Origin: Acidimicrobiales bacterium
Lineage (GTDB): Bacteria; Actinomycetota; Acidimicrobiia; Acidimicrobiales; Iamiaceae
Assembly: GCA_020439605.1 (NCBI GenBank)
Contig: JAGQSI010000009.1
Span: 1 to 17,882, forward strand
DNA length: 17,882 bases
Reading direction: 5' to 3'
Shown one piece after another: positions 1 to 8,161 of the stretch (positions are counted from its first letter, which is position 1; each line of letters starts with the position of its first letter). Made by a program: the position numbers and the translations under genes. The notes below the pieces were generated by a model. The model was not told where the DNA came from. It made no database searches and saw only the letters and a list, made by a program, of their open reading frames with translations.

Positions 1-2130
<2,130 letters not shown>

Positions 2131-2163
2131 GGTCTTCCTAAGGGGCCTCGGGCACGTAGCGTT

Positions 2164-2345
2164 GGACCCTCCCCACTGTCACTCGTACCTGAGAGCTTCA
2201 CCCAGCGAGCCGGGCTTTCCCCTTCGGTGAGAGATCTCTAGATCCCTGCTTTCCAGCTTTGCCTGAGTTGACGGTCTGGGGGCCTGAGAGATTCCGGGGA
2301 GGAACTTGCTCCTTCGGCGTGCCCTAGGGACACTCTCCCGCCAAT
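2164..2345 (-). ncRNA. tandem glycine riboswitch upstream of gcvP
   Basis: On the minus strand the leader shows the glycine aptamer signatures twice. Aptamer 1 has GGCGGGAGAG (2333-2342), CGCCGAAGGAGCAA (2306-2319), TCTCTCAGG (2283-2291) and a GGAAAGC element near 2249-2255. Aptamer 2 has CACCGAAGGGGAAAG (2215-2229) and CTCTCAGG (2188-2195), followed by a GTGGGGAG run near 2168-2175. This order matches the cooperative two-aptamer RF00504 architecture. The element ends about 35 nt before the gcvP GTG, and I see no terminator with a U-tract between them. Control at the ribosome binding site is therefore plausible, though not shown. A TAGCCT hexamer at 2363-2368 could be the -10 box, giving a short leader before the first aptamer; that part is weak. 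Outer boundaries are approximate because they rest on motif positions rather than a folded model. Confidence 0.9.
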
Positions 2346-2481
2346 TCGTAAGCGGCTGTACAAGGCTATCAGGGACTTCCGACTCGTGTGCAGCTAATGA
2401 CACTGGCGCTACGGTACCTCTACCGCTCACCAACACCACGTGGGGCGGCGTATGGCCACTAACACAAAGGCAGGACATGCC
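2346..2481. promoter_or_regulatory. divergent promoter region between gcvP and the first lipoprotein gene
   Basis: This completes the 351-nt gap between the gcvP start (2130) and the lipoprotein start (2482); the riboswitch occupies the gcvP side. On the plus strand GCGCTACGGTAC (2406-2417) contains a TACGGT -10-like hexamer. Almost the same 12-mer, GCGCTATGGTAC, occurs at 2978-2989 ahead of the second lipoprotein gene, which supports a shared promoter element. No good -35 sequence is visible at the expected spacing. No convincing gene was seen here. Confidence 0.4.
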
Positions 2482-2949
2482 ATGACCACCTTGAAGAAGC
2501 TGATGGCCGCAGTGCTAGCGATATCGCTTGGGGTGTTGGCCGTTGGTTGTGCCGACAAGTCCGAAGACACGACCACAGAGAGAGTCGTCGAGAGCCAGGG
2601 CAAAAAGAACAGGATAAGGACCTCCGGCAACGCCAAGCTCCCAGAGGGTTGGCCCGAAGAACTCACCATCCCGGACTCAATGGTGCTGGAGGCGGCCAGT
2701 ACTTCCTCAATCAGCAACGACGAGTCAATGGTGATCTCTGGAACCTCTGACCAGTCGATGGAGGATGTCTTCGTGGAAATGCAGGAGATTGTGGCCAACG
2801 CTGGGTTCGAGGTGATCTTCGAACGAACAAGTGCGGAGAAGTCCAGTTTCTCAAGTGAAAAGGGCAAGGAGACCGTGACCGTCGCCATAGTGCCGGCACC
2901 GGCTGACAGCGCCAAGTCCTACGTAACAATCAGCTACTCAGCCAACTGA
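2482..2949 (+). CDS. small secreted lipoprotein, paralogue of the next gene
   Basis: A 155-residue protein of unknown function. It starts with KK, then a hydrophobic stretch and a lipobox ending AVGC (Cys about residue 22), so it should be lipidated and anchored outside the membrane. The mature part has a charged, Ser/Thr-rich linker, then LPEGWPEELTIPDSMVL, a helix-like segment ending NAGFEVIFE and a terminal strand VTISYSAN. The same three blocks occur in the gene at 3080. I chose the ATG at 2482 because it gives a clean signal peptide and has GGCAGG upstream; a GTG at 2440 would add 14 polar residues before the signal. Transcription may come from the TACGGT box at 2410. I do not recognise the family; extracytoplasmic binding or stress sensing would be guesses. 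Confidence 0.85.
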   Translation: MTTLKKLMAAVLAISLGVLAVGCADKSEDTTTERVVESQGKKNRIRTSGNAKLPEGWPEELTIPDSMVLEAASTSSISNDESMVISGTSDQSMEDVFVEMQEIVANAGFEVIFERTSAEKSSFSSEKGKETVTVAIVPAPADSAKSYVTISYSAN

Positions 2950-2977
2950 GGGATTTCCTCGCGCCGCCAAGCTGTTA

Positions 2978-2989
2978 GCGCTATGGTAC
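2978..2989 (+). promoter_or_regulatory. candidate promoter element of the second lipoprotein gene
   Basis: GCGCTATGGTAC matches 11 of 12 bases of the element at 2406-2417 upstream of the paralogous lipoprotein gene. TATGGT (2982-2987) would serve as the -10 box and give a leader of roughly 85 nt before the ATG at 3080. No convincing -35 box was found. It is supported mainly by the repeat upstream of two related genes. Confidence 0.4.
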
Positions 2990-3009
2990 GCGCAGCGATC
3001 AATATCGCA

Positions 3010-3054
3010 TTCGACAAGGCCGGTTTCGACAACATCGGACTTGACAACGTCGGA
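3010..3054 (+). repeat. three imperfect 15-bp tandem repeats
   Basis: The units are TTCGACAAGGCCGGT, TTCGACAACATCGGA and CTTGACAACGTCGGA, directly head to tail, ending 25 nt before the second lipoprotein start. In one frame, from an ATG at 2983 to a TGA at 3067-3069, they read as a pentapeptide repeat FDKAG-FDNIG-LDNVG in a 28-residue open frame. That ATG has no ribosome binding site and overlaps the proposed -10 box, so coding is doubtful. The repeats could instead be stacked binding sites in the leader. Confidence 0.6.
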
Positions 3055-3079
3055 TCAGTAACAACCTGAGGGAGCAATC

Positions 3080-3619
3080 ATGACTATCGGAAAGAGACTT
3101 ACAGCGGCGGCATTGGCTGTTTCATTGGGCGTGGTAGGAGTTGGCTGTGGCGGCGATTCCAACGATGATGCGGCAGACAAGCTCGCCGAGAAGATTGCTG
3201 AGAGCCAAGGCGCAGGCGACGTGGACATCGACTCGGACTCGGGCAAGATCAAGATCACAGACGATGAGGGGAACGAATCGGAGATTGACACCTCCGGAAG
3301 CGCCAAGCTCCCTGATGACTGGCCTGCAGATCTCGCAATTCCAGACTCCATCAAGCTCATCAGTTCCAATACGACCACTAGCGATGGAAAGAAATCCATG
3401 TCTATTAGTGGTCAGACCAACGCAGATGCCGAATCCATCTTCGAGGAATTGAAGAAGACGATTAGCGATGCCGGTTTCGATATTGCTTTTGAGAGCAGTG
3501 GCACCGACTACTCGAGCATTAGCGGAGACAGCGCAACGGCCTCAGTGAATGCTTCGGTGGTGACCAACACATCCGAAGACGGTCAACTGCTTGTGACTCT
3601 CATCTACGCGGCCAAATAG
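3080..3619 (+). CDS. small secreted lipoprotein, paralogue of the preceding gene
   Basis: A 179-residue protein with a clear lipoprotein signal: MTIGKR, a hydrophobic core, then lipobox GVGC with Cys about residue 23 followed by GGDSNDD. An acidic linker (about residues 45-72: VDIDSDSGKIKITDDEGNE) leads to LPDDWPADLAIPDSIKL, a helical segment ending DAGFDIAFE, and the closing strand LLVTLIYAAK. These blocks align with the 2482 gene, which lacks most of the acidic linker, so the two are tandem duplicates that have diverged. GAGGGAG sits about 7 nt before the ATG. A hairpin at 3643-3679 ends the unit. Function unknown; surface location is inferred from the signal only. Confidence 0.88.
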   Translation: MTIGKRLTAAALAVSLGVVGVGCGGDSNDDAADKLAEKIAESQGAGDVDIDSDSGKIKITDDEGNESEIDTSGSAKLPDDWPADLAIPDSIKLISSNTTTSDGKKSMSISGQTNADAESIFEELKKTISDAGFDIAFESSGTDYSSISGDSATASVNASVVTNTSEDGQLLVTLIYAAK

Positions 3620-3642
3620 GTCGCTGTCGGTTCGGAGTTGTC

Positions 3643-3679
3643 TGTTGGCTCTGGGTTGATTGTCAGCTCAGAGCCAACA
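3643..3679. terminator. bidirectional hairpin between convergent genes, overlapping the end of the SGNH hydrolase gene
   Basis: Perfect 11-bp arms TGTTGGCTCTG (3643-3653) and CAGAGCCAACA (3669-3679) flank a 15-nt loop. There is no U-tract on either strand. The right arm lies inside the last codons of the minus-strand gene (VLALS-stop, ending 3663), so one arm is coding. Position between converging genes suggests a shared terminator. Confidence 0.65.
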
Positions 3680-5975
3680 CCCGGCTCCGGTAGGCGCCGG
3701 AGCTCATGATCGCCTCGACGACTCGCTGTGCTCCGCCTACTTCATAGGCAACAAGAAGGTCAGTAGTCAGAATGGCGTTGGGTGCCTTGCCAAGCATCGC
3801 TCGCGCGTATTCGACCACGGTCACGATCCCGTCTGTTTGGCGCTTGTACTCGCTCGATTCAGAGAACTGCAGCACAACCTGGCCACGGTTCCAGGTCTTG
3901 TCGGTCAATTTCTTCAAGTAGAAGGCGCGTCCCGAGGGGTCCGGTTCACGGTCGAACACGTTGCGATACAGCTGGTCGACGAAACCAGCGTTGGTCAAGG
4001 AGCCATAACGATTCCTGAACTCGCTCGAGTTGGCGAAGTTCTGGGATATGGCTGCCATGGTGGTTCCATTGCGGCGGCGAGTAGCCCAGTACTCAAGGCC
4101 GCTGGGGTCAGGGTTTCTCAGGAAGTAGGCACTGTAGAGACGGATGGACGGCCCGTACGCGCCATCGAACCATGGGGTTAGGCGTAGCCGTTCCGTTAGT
4201 GCGCTGGGGGACAGCTCTCCCGAAGCAACTGCTGCGACATCGCTGGCCAGGTCAAGCTGTGACGGCATGAATGGCGCAAAGTCGCCATGTTGACGACTGA
4301 CGAACGCGCTGACCTGGGTAAAGGGTGCAAGCGTGACAGCGCTTGGCGCTGACTGGGGGCCTTCGCCAACAGCGTTCTTTGCGGCGACCGTGTAGGTAGC
4401 GAGCTTTCCACCAACCGAAGCCCCAACGAAGCTCGGAGATGCCGAAACCTCGATCGTTTCCGTTAGCACCGGTGTATCTGTACCGACGTAGGTGCGCACC
4501 ACGTAGCTCATAACTGGGCTTGCACCGTCGTCGTTCGGAGCCGACCACGAAGCCACCATGCCGCCAGTGGTGGACATTATCGTGGGAGCACCAGGTGCCG
4601 TCGGCACGGCCGCGGGCAGAACCTCCACCGCAGTTACGACGCTGTCTCCGCGGTTGCCGTTCACGTCGAAGGAACGAACCTCGACGTAGGTGGTTCCGAG
4701 GTCGGTAATGGTCATGTCCGGAGCCACACCAATATGAGGAGTCCATTGCGAGACCGTGGCATCTGGGCGATGTACTCGAACCTCTTGACCCCGAAGAGCC
4801 ACGTTGTCAGATCCGCTGAAACGGACTGTGGCGTTGAGGCGATGGGTCCCATCTGGACGGCCACTAGCCAATACCGCGGCGCCAGCGCCTGGCAAGGTCG
4901 AGTCCGACCAGTCGTAGCCGCTGACAGTAGCGATGTCAGCCAACTTTCCCTGGCCTTGTTTCGAAGGATGGAAGTGGTCTCCGCATCCGCCGCCGAGCAG
5001 ACCCGGAATGGGACAGCCGAATGACGTGTTCCGGCTGATGTCCATGTCTGTGAAAGCCCACTGGGCGTAGGGGAGTAGTGGACCGTCAGGCGCTGTGACT
5101 CGGTTGGATGTCAGGTTGAACAGCTGATTGTCATCGAAACGACAGCGCAGTACCTTGGAACATTCTTCAGCAAGGATCTGGTTGAACTCCTTGGTGCGGG
5201 TGCGCACGAGGTTTCGCCTGTCTCGATCTGCTTGGGCATAGCTGTCCGCGTTGTCAAGAAGCGACTGGCAGGGGAACTGTTCAAAGCCCCAGTAGAAGCG
5301 AGCACCATTTATCCCTGATGCCTGTCCGCTTTCAGGTTCCGGATGGTAGGTCGCGTGCTGTGGGGCGCCGCGTATGTACCAGAGGTTGTAGATGTCGGGG
5401 ACGCTCATGACCTGTATCAGAGCGTCTGGGGCTCGAAGCGCGACCTCGGCGAGCCCGGCCTTGAAACGGCTTCGATAATTGGCCGTGGTGGTCATCGAGG
5501 AGATCGAACTGTCACAGAGATCATTTCCACCGAACTCAACAAGAACCAGTCCGGTGTCGCTTGGCGCCGCTGCCACATCACCGCTACCTCCGGACTTTCC
5601 ATTTCGGATCTGCGGAGCGAAGTCGATCATTTCATCGCCGTTGGTCGACAGGTTGTAGCGACGGTTGGCAGGGATGGAGAGCCGGTTGGCGATGCTGTTC
5701 ACCTCTGCGCCTGTGGCCCAGGAGTTCTGTGGGGTTTCCTTGGACAAGGCACCGGTTCCGGTGGCCTGTGTGATGGAGTCCCCTACGGCAACTATCGAAG
5801 TCGGCTTGCCCAACCTGCCCGGCACCGGCATTGGCGCCGGTGCCGGCGCTCCAAGATCGGATGCTTCGACTGGCGGCGCTGTTGTCCCAGCTTGGGCTGC
5901 AGCGATGGGAGCGAGGCTCGCTACCACCGTCCCAACCACAACTAGCCCTCTACGAAACAAGTGCCCTTGACCCAT
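3663..5975 (-). CDS. secreted SGNH/GDSL hydrolase with Ig-like, FN3 and DUF4214 domains
   Basis: A 770-residue exported esterase or lipase-like protein. A signal peptide ends near residue 29 (AQAG) and is followed by a Pro/Ala-rich linker. The SGNH catalytic core covers about 57-350: GDSIT with nucleophile Ser67, GGND with Asn151, and DHFH with Asp333 and His336. Residues about 372-453 look like an Ig-type beta domain, about 457-550 is a fibronectin type III domain (PGAPTI, YTVAAKNAVG), and about 608-715 is DUF4214, with NPDPSGLEYW and EPDPSGRAFY repeats. Six or more cysteines in the core suggest disulfides outside the cell. The ATG at 5975 has GGGGGAAG just upstream. The substrate (cell-wall acyl groups, polysaccharide acetyl groups or lipids) cannot be told. 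The gene converges with the lipoprotein pair and diverges from the zinc-ribbon gene. Confidence 0.9.
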   Translation of the reverse strand: MGQGHLFRRGLVVVGTVVASLAPIAAAQAGTTAPPVEASDLGAPAPAPMPVPGRLGKPTSIVAVGDSITQATGTGALSKETPQNSWATGAEVNSIANRLSIPANRRYNLSTNGDEMIDFAPQIRNGKSGGSGDVAAAPSDTGLVLVEFGGNDLCDSSISSMTTTANYRSRFKAGLAEVALRAPDALIQVMSVPDIYNLWYIRGAPQHATYHPEPESGQASGINGARFYWGFEQFPCQSLLDNADSYAQADRDRRNLVRTRTKEFNQILAEECSKVLRCRFDDNQLFNLTSNRVTAPDGPLLPYAQWAFTDMDISRNTSFGCPIPGLLGGGCGDHFHPSKQGQGKLADIATVSGYDWSDSTLPGAGAAVLASGRPDGTHRLNATVRFSGSDNVALRGQEVRVHRPDATVSQWTPHIGVAPDMTITDLGTTYVEVRSFDVNGNRGDSVVTAVEVLPAAVPTAPGAPTIMSTTGGMVASWSAPNDDGASPVMSYVVRTYVGTDTPVLTETIEVSASPSFVGASVGGKLATYTVAAKNAVGEGPQSAPSAVTLAPFTQVSAFVSRQHGDFAPFMPSQLDLASDVAAVASGELSPSALTERLRLTPWFDGAYGPSIRLYSAYFLRNPDPSGLEYWATRRRNGTTMAAISQNFANSSEFRNRYGSLTNAGFVDQLYRNVFDREPDPSGRAFYLKKLTDKTWNRGQVVLQFSESSEYKRQTDGIVTVVEYARAMLGKAPNAILTTDLLVAYEVGGAQRVVEAIMSSGAYRSRVLALS

Positions 5976-6000
5976 TTGGTCTTCCCCCAGATCCTGCTAC

Positions 6001-6016
6001 CCGATACTGGTAACGG
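6001..6016. promoter_or_regulatory. imperfect palindrome in the leader of the SGNH hydrolase gene
   Basis: CCGATACTGGTAACGG has the symmetry CCGnTACnnGTAnCGG and sits 26 nt upstream of the hydrolase ATG. It could be an operator for that gene. Nothing else supports it. Confidence 0.25.
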
Positions 6017-6043
6017 AAGAACCATAGTGCTGCTGAAGCAGAA

Positions 6044-6072
6044 ATGACGGATGGTCGGATTACGGATAGTTT
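6044..6072 (+). promoter_or_regulatory. predicted promoter of the zinc-ribbon gene
   Basis: ATGACG (6044-6049, four of six bases of TTGACA) and TAGTTT (6067-6072) are separated by 17 nt. The -10 box lies in the left arm of the 28-bp palindrome, 6 nt before the GTG start, which predicts a leaderless transcript. Prediction from spacing and hexamers only. Confidence 0.45.
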
Positions 6073-6092
6073 CGTCACGTGACGAAACTATC
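6065..6092. repeat. perfect 28-bp palindrome at the start of the zinc-ribbon gene
   Basis: The half-site is GATAGTTTCGTCAC followed immediately by its reverse complement. All 28 bases are self-complementary and the centre is CACGTG. It contains the TAGTTT -10 candidate and the GTG start (6079). As DNA it looks like an operator for a dimeric regulator. As RNA it could form a 12-bp stem with a 4-nt loop, although a leaderless transcript would carry only the right half. Confidence 0.85.
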
Positions 6093-6435
6093 GATGGGTG
6101 AGCGGTGCCAGTGGTGCGGACGTCCATTGCCGACTCCCGCCAGAACTGGTCGACCGAGACGATTTTGTCGAGCAGGTTGTCGCCAACAAGCACATATTGC
6201 TCGGCGATTCGCAAACGCGCATGGCCTTGGTGATGATGACGTCATCATCACCAGACAACAACTCGAGGATCTACAAGGAGCGATCTATTGCCTGCAAGCA
6301 GCTATTGAAGACGTTGATAACGACATGGCAGACAAACCGTCGCCGGCTGAAATACGAACAGCGCTGAACTGGCTATTGGACAACGCCAGACCCGCAGCAG
6401 AACTCTGGATCGAGCCCAAGGCCGAATTCTCGTAA
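6079..6435 (+). CDS. small Cys4 zinc-ribbon protein of unknown function
   Basis: A 118-residue protein. Cys10 and Cys13 (CQWCGRPL) with Cys30 and Cys34 (RRFCRAGCRQQAH) form a zinc-ribbon or treble-clef-like unit with basic surroundings, typical of small actinobacterial nucleic-acid-binding or adaptor proteins. After a DDD-containing turn, residues 57-118 look helical (ITRQQLEDLQGAIYCLQAAIEDV). The GTG at 6079 is preceded by TAGTTT at 6 nt; an ATG at 6094 in the same frame would shorten the protein by five residues, and neither has a ribosome binding site. Codons include more AGA, CGA and CAA than neighbouring genes. It diverges from the SGNH gene and ends 95 nt before the next gene. Autoregulation through the palindrome is conceivable but not shown. 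Confidence 0.75.
   Translation: MTKLSMGERCQWCGRPLPTPARTGRPRRFCRAGCRQQAHIARRFANAHGLGDDDVIITRQQLEDLQGAIYCLQAAIEDVDNDMADKPSPAEIRTALNWLLDNARPAAELWIEPKAEFS
6228..6253. repeat. perfect 26-bp palindrome inside the zinc-ribbon gene
   Basis: The half-site TGGTGATGATGAC is followed directly by its reverse complement, centred on GACGTC at 6240/6241. In the gene it encodes the GDDDVIIT turn. It is built on GAT/ATC codon runs, so part of the symmetry may come from the DDD and II codons, but the match is complete over 26 bp. Confidence 0.85.
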
Positions 6436-6466
6436 TTGCGTTACATAACGTAGATTATGGGCGTTT

Positions 6467-6478
6467 CCAACTAGTTGG
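6467..6478. repeat. 12-bp palindrome between the zinc-ribbon gene and the Arg/Asp-rich gene
   Basis: CCAACTAGTTGG is a perfect 12-bp palindrome in the 95-nt gap. A near-palindrome CGTTACATAACG lies at 6439-6450. Either could be an operator for the gene at 6531; evidence is symmetry and location only. Confidence 0.3.
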
Positions 6479-6515
6479 TTACTGGTCGCTTGCAAGGGCG
6501 CGTACCTCCAGCGAG

Positions 6516-6521
6516 TAGAGT
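6516..6521 (+). promoter_or_regulatory. predicted -10 box of the Arg/Asp-rich gene (leaderless start)
   Basis: TAGAGT lies 9 nt before the ATG at 6531 and there is no ribosome binding site between them, so transcription probably begins at or next to the start codon. A TTGCAA at 6490 is 20 nt upstream, a poor -35 spacing. Confidence 0.5.
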
Positions 6522-6530
6522 CGATCCCCT

Positions 6531-7832
6531 ATGTCTCGAAGGATCGACATCGAACTTACCAGCGACCGTGGCGACGGGACTTGGACCTGGCGCGCAGCCG
6601 GGGCCAAACAGCCCAAGGGCGTGCTCAAGAGCACTCTGCTGCCAGATGGAGCAGCCGTAGGCCAAGAGCTTCGTGCCGAGGTCGAAAGCGGTCTTGACGG
6701 CACAGAGGTAATCGCTGTTCTCCCACCCAAGGAGAAGAACCGTGCCGAGGTCCAAACAATCGAGCTCATCGGGCGTCCCCTGCGGGACAACGAACTCGTA
6801 ACCTCCAAGCTTGCCGGGCGTGGAGACCGAGATCGCCGGGACAAGGGCGAGCGCAAAGGCCGTGGAGACCGCAAGGACCGTGGCGAGCGTGGCGAGCGCC
6901 GTAACGATGGCGAACGCCGTGGTCGCCGAGACGCAGATTCGGCTGGTCGCGATGGCCAGCGTCGAGGAAGAGATTCCGAGCGTTCCGATCGTGGACCCCG
7001 CCCCGATCGCCCACGTCGCGAGCGTCCACAAGAGCCAGCCAAGCCCAAGCCCAAGCGTCTTCGTCCTGCCAGAACGCACCGCAAGGCAGTGATCGAGGGT
7101 CTGAGCGGACCTGAGCAGGTAATCGCAGAGCAGCTTCTCGTCGGCGGCATCCCAGCGGTACGTCAAGCGATTGAGAAGCAGAACGAGCAGGCTCGTCTAG
7201 CTGGCAGTCGTGAGGTTTCGCCCGATCCTGTACTCGCCATTGCAGAACGGCTACTGCCGGACCTGCGTAGCGCTGAGTGGCGTGACCGTGCCGAGGCAGC
7301 ATTGGCTGTCATCGACGAACTTGACCTACGAGACCTTCGCTCGGTCGTTGTTGCCGCAGACGGTGGCGCCCGAGATGACGAATCCCGAGCCCTAGCGGAG
7401 CAGCTCAGCACCAAGCTCACCGAGCGGGTCGAAGCCGAGCAGAATGCTTGGCTTGAAGAGATCCGTACCGTCCTCGGCGACGGACGTGTGGTGCGCGCTC
7501 TTCGCCTGAGCAGCCGCCCACCCAAAGCTGGCGCTCCCCTGCCAACCGATCTCGCTACTGCTTTGTCCGAGGCAGCTAGCGCTGCACTCGCTGCAGACAC
7601 ATTCGACGATCGTTGGGCCACCGTGCTCGACGCAGTGTCGTTCTCACCTGTTCGGCTCTCGGTTGCGCCTGTCTCCAAGCCTGAAACACCCTCAGAAGAG
7701 CTCATCGCAACCGTTACCCGAATGGCCACGCGTGTACCCAAGGTTGCTGAGGCCTTTGGGATTGATCCCGCCTCGGTGCCCGCACCAAAGCGTGCGCGTT
7801 CCACTCGCCCACCACGTTCCAAGAGCGCCTAG
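6531..7832 (+). CDS. conserved protein with long Arg/Asp/Gly/Glu-rich centre, possible RNA-binding protein
   Basis: A 433-residue protein in three parts. Residues 1-90 look like a compact beta-rich domain (RIDIELTSDRGDGTWTWRAA, VLPPKEKNRAEVQTIELIGR). Residues about 96-182 are low complexity, made of RGDRDRRDKGER-like repeats, then Pro/Lys-rich KPKPKRLRPAR. Residues about 183-400 are helical and Ala/Leu/Glu-rich (HRKAVIEGLSGPEQVIAEQLL, SAEWRDRAEAALAVIDEL). The C-terminus is basic (PKRARSTRPPRSKSA). RG/RD tracts flanked by folded domains are common in RNA-associated proteins such as Rho N-terminal extensions, so RNA binding is a reasonable inference; no catalytic motif is visible. The ATG at 6531 follows TAGAGT by 9 nt. 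A hairpin at 7841-7873 follows the stop. I do not recognise a named family. Confidence 0.85.
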   Translation: MSRRIDIELTSDRGDGTWTWRAAGAKQPKGVLKSTLLPDGAAVGQELRAEVESGLDGTEVIAVLPPKEKNRAEVQTIELIGRPLRDNELVTSKLAGRGDRDRRDKGERKGRGDRKDRGERGERRNDGERRGRRDADSAGRDGQRRGRDSERSDRGPRPDRPRRERPQEPAKPKPKRLRPARTHRKAVIEGLSGPEQVIAEQLLVGGIPAVRQAIEKQNEQARLAGSREVSPDPVLAIAERLLPDLRSAEWRDRAEAALAVIDELDLRDLRSVVVAADGGARDDESRALAEQLSTKLTERVEAEQNAWLEEIRTVLGDGRVVRALRLSSRPPKAGAPLPTDLATALSEAASAALAADTFDDRWATVLDAVSFSPVRLSVAPVSKPETPSEELIATVTRMATRVPKVAEAFGIDPASVPAPKRARSTRPPRSKSA

Positions 7833-7840
7833 TTCCGACA

Positions 7841-7873
7841 AGAGGGTGTGGACCTAACGTATCCACGCCCTCT
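7841..7873. terminator. hairpin between convergent genes
   Basis: AGAGGGTGTGGA (7841-7852) can pair with TCCACGCCCTCT (7862-7873): 12 bp with one G-U, 9-nt loop. There is no U-tract. It lies just after the stop of the Arg/Asp-rich gene and before the end of the minus-strand mini zinc ribbon, so it may terminate both transcripts. Confidence 0.6.
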
Positions 7874-7891
7874 GCAAACTTCGGCTAGGTC

Positions 7892-8092
7892 CTAGCTCAT
7901 GTCGCGTGGGACAACCACCGAGGAACGTTCTGAGCGTCCGCGGAACTCTCCCGTTGTGGGATCCTCGTCCCAACTCGCTCCGCAGCTCGCACATTCGCAC
8001 GAGTCCAGGTGTACCGACCCTAGGTAGAGCCTGGCCACATCAACTGACTCGCAATATGGACAGGTTGAATGCGTACGACGCAATGGTGTCAT
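7892..8092 (-). CDS. mini zinc-ribbon protein
   Basis: A 66-residue protein with CPYC (Cys11, Cys14) and CECASC (Cys32, Cys34, Cys37) in a short ribbon, then WDEDP and a polar tail. Two CxxC knuckles (11/14 and 34/37) can bind one zinc. Many actinobacteria carry such orphan zinc ribbons; the role is unknown. The ATG at 8092 lies 8 nt after TAGTGT (minus strand, 8101-8106), with no ribosome binding site, so it is probably leaderless. It shares a 69-nt divergent promoter region with the enoyl-CoA hydratase gene. A small size and low-complexity tail keep confidence below that of its neighbours, but the cysteine spacing is good evidence of a real gene. Confidence 0.75.
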   Translation of the reverse strand: MTPLRRTHSTCPYCESVDVARLYLGSVHLDSCECASCGASWDEDPTTGEFRGRSERSSVVVPRDMS

Positions 8093-8100
8093 CGGTGCTC

Positions 8101-8106
8101 ACACTA
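8101..8106 (-). promoter_or_regulatory. predicted -10 box of the mini zinc-ribbon gene
   Basis: TAGTGT on the minus strand, 8 nt from the ATG at 8092. It fits the leaderless pattern of several genes in this window. No convincing -35 box. Confidence 0.45.
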
Positions 8107-8147
8107 TCGCCTTTGGTGAGAACCTGACTGATTGGTCAAGTCGCGGG

Positions 8148-8153
8148 TAGCGT
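8148..8153 (+). promoter_or_regulatory. predicted -10 box of the enoyl-CoA hydratase gene
   Basis: TAGCGT lies 8 nt before the ATG at 8162. CTGACT (8124-8129) is 18 nt upstream and could act as -35. The box falls inside the extra codons that an upstream TTG start (8132) would add, which favours the ATG. Confidence 0.5.
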
Positions 8154-8161
8154 CATGGCCC

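Noticed and set aside
6471..7166. Long minus-strand open frames opposite the Arg/Asp-rich tract
   Set aside because: Low-complexity Arg/Gly/Asp codons on the plus strand naturally leave open frames on the other strand; the translated Leu/Arg/Ser-rich products look like no protein family.
8132..8161. Earlier TTG start of the enoyl-CoA hydratase
   Set aside because: It would add ten residues before the usual family start, would place the -10 box inside the coding sequence and has no ribosome binding site.
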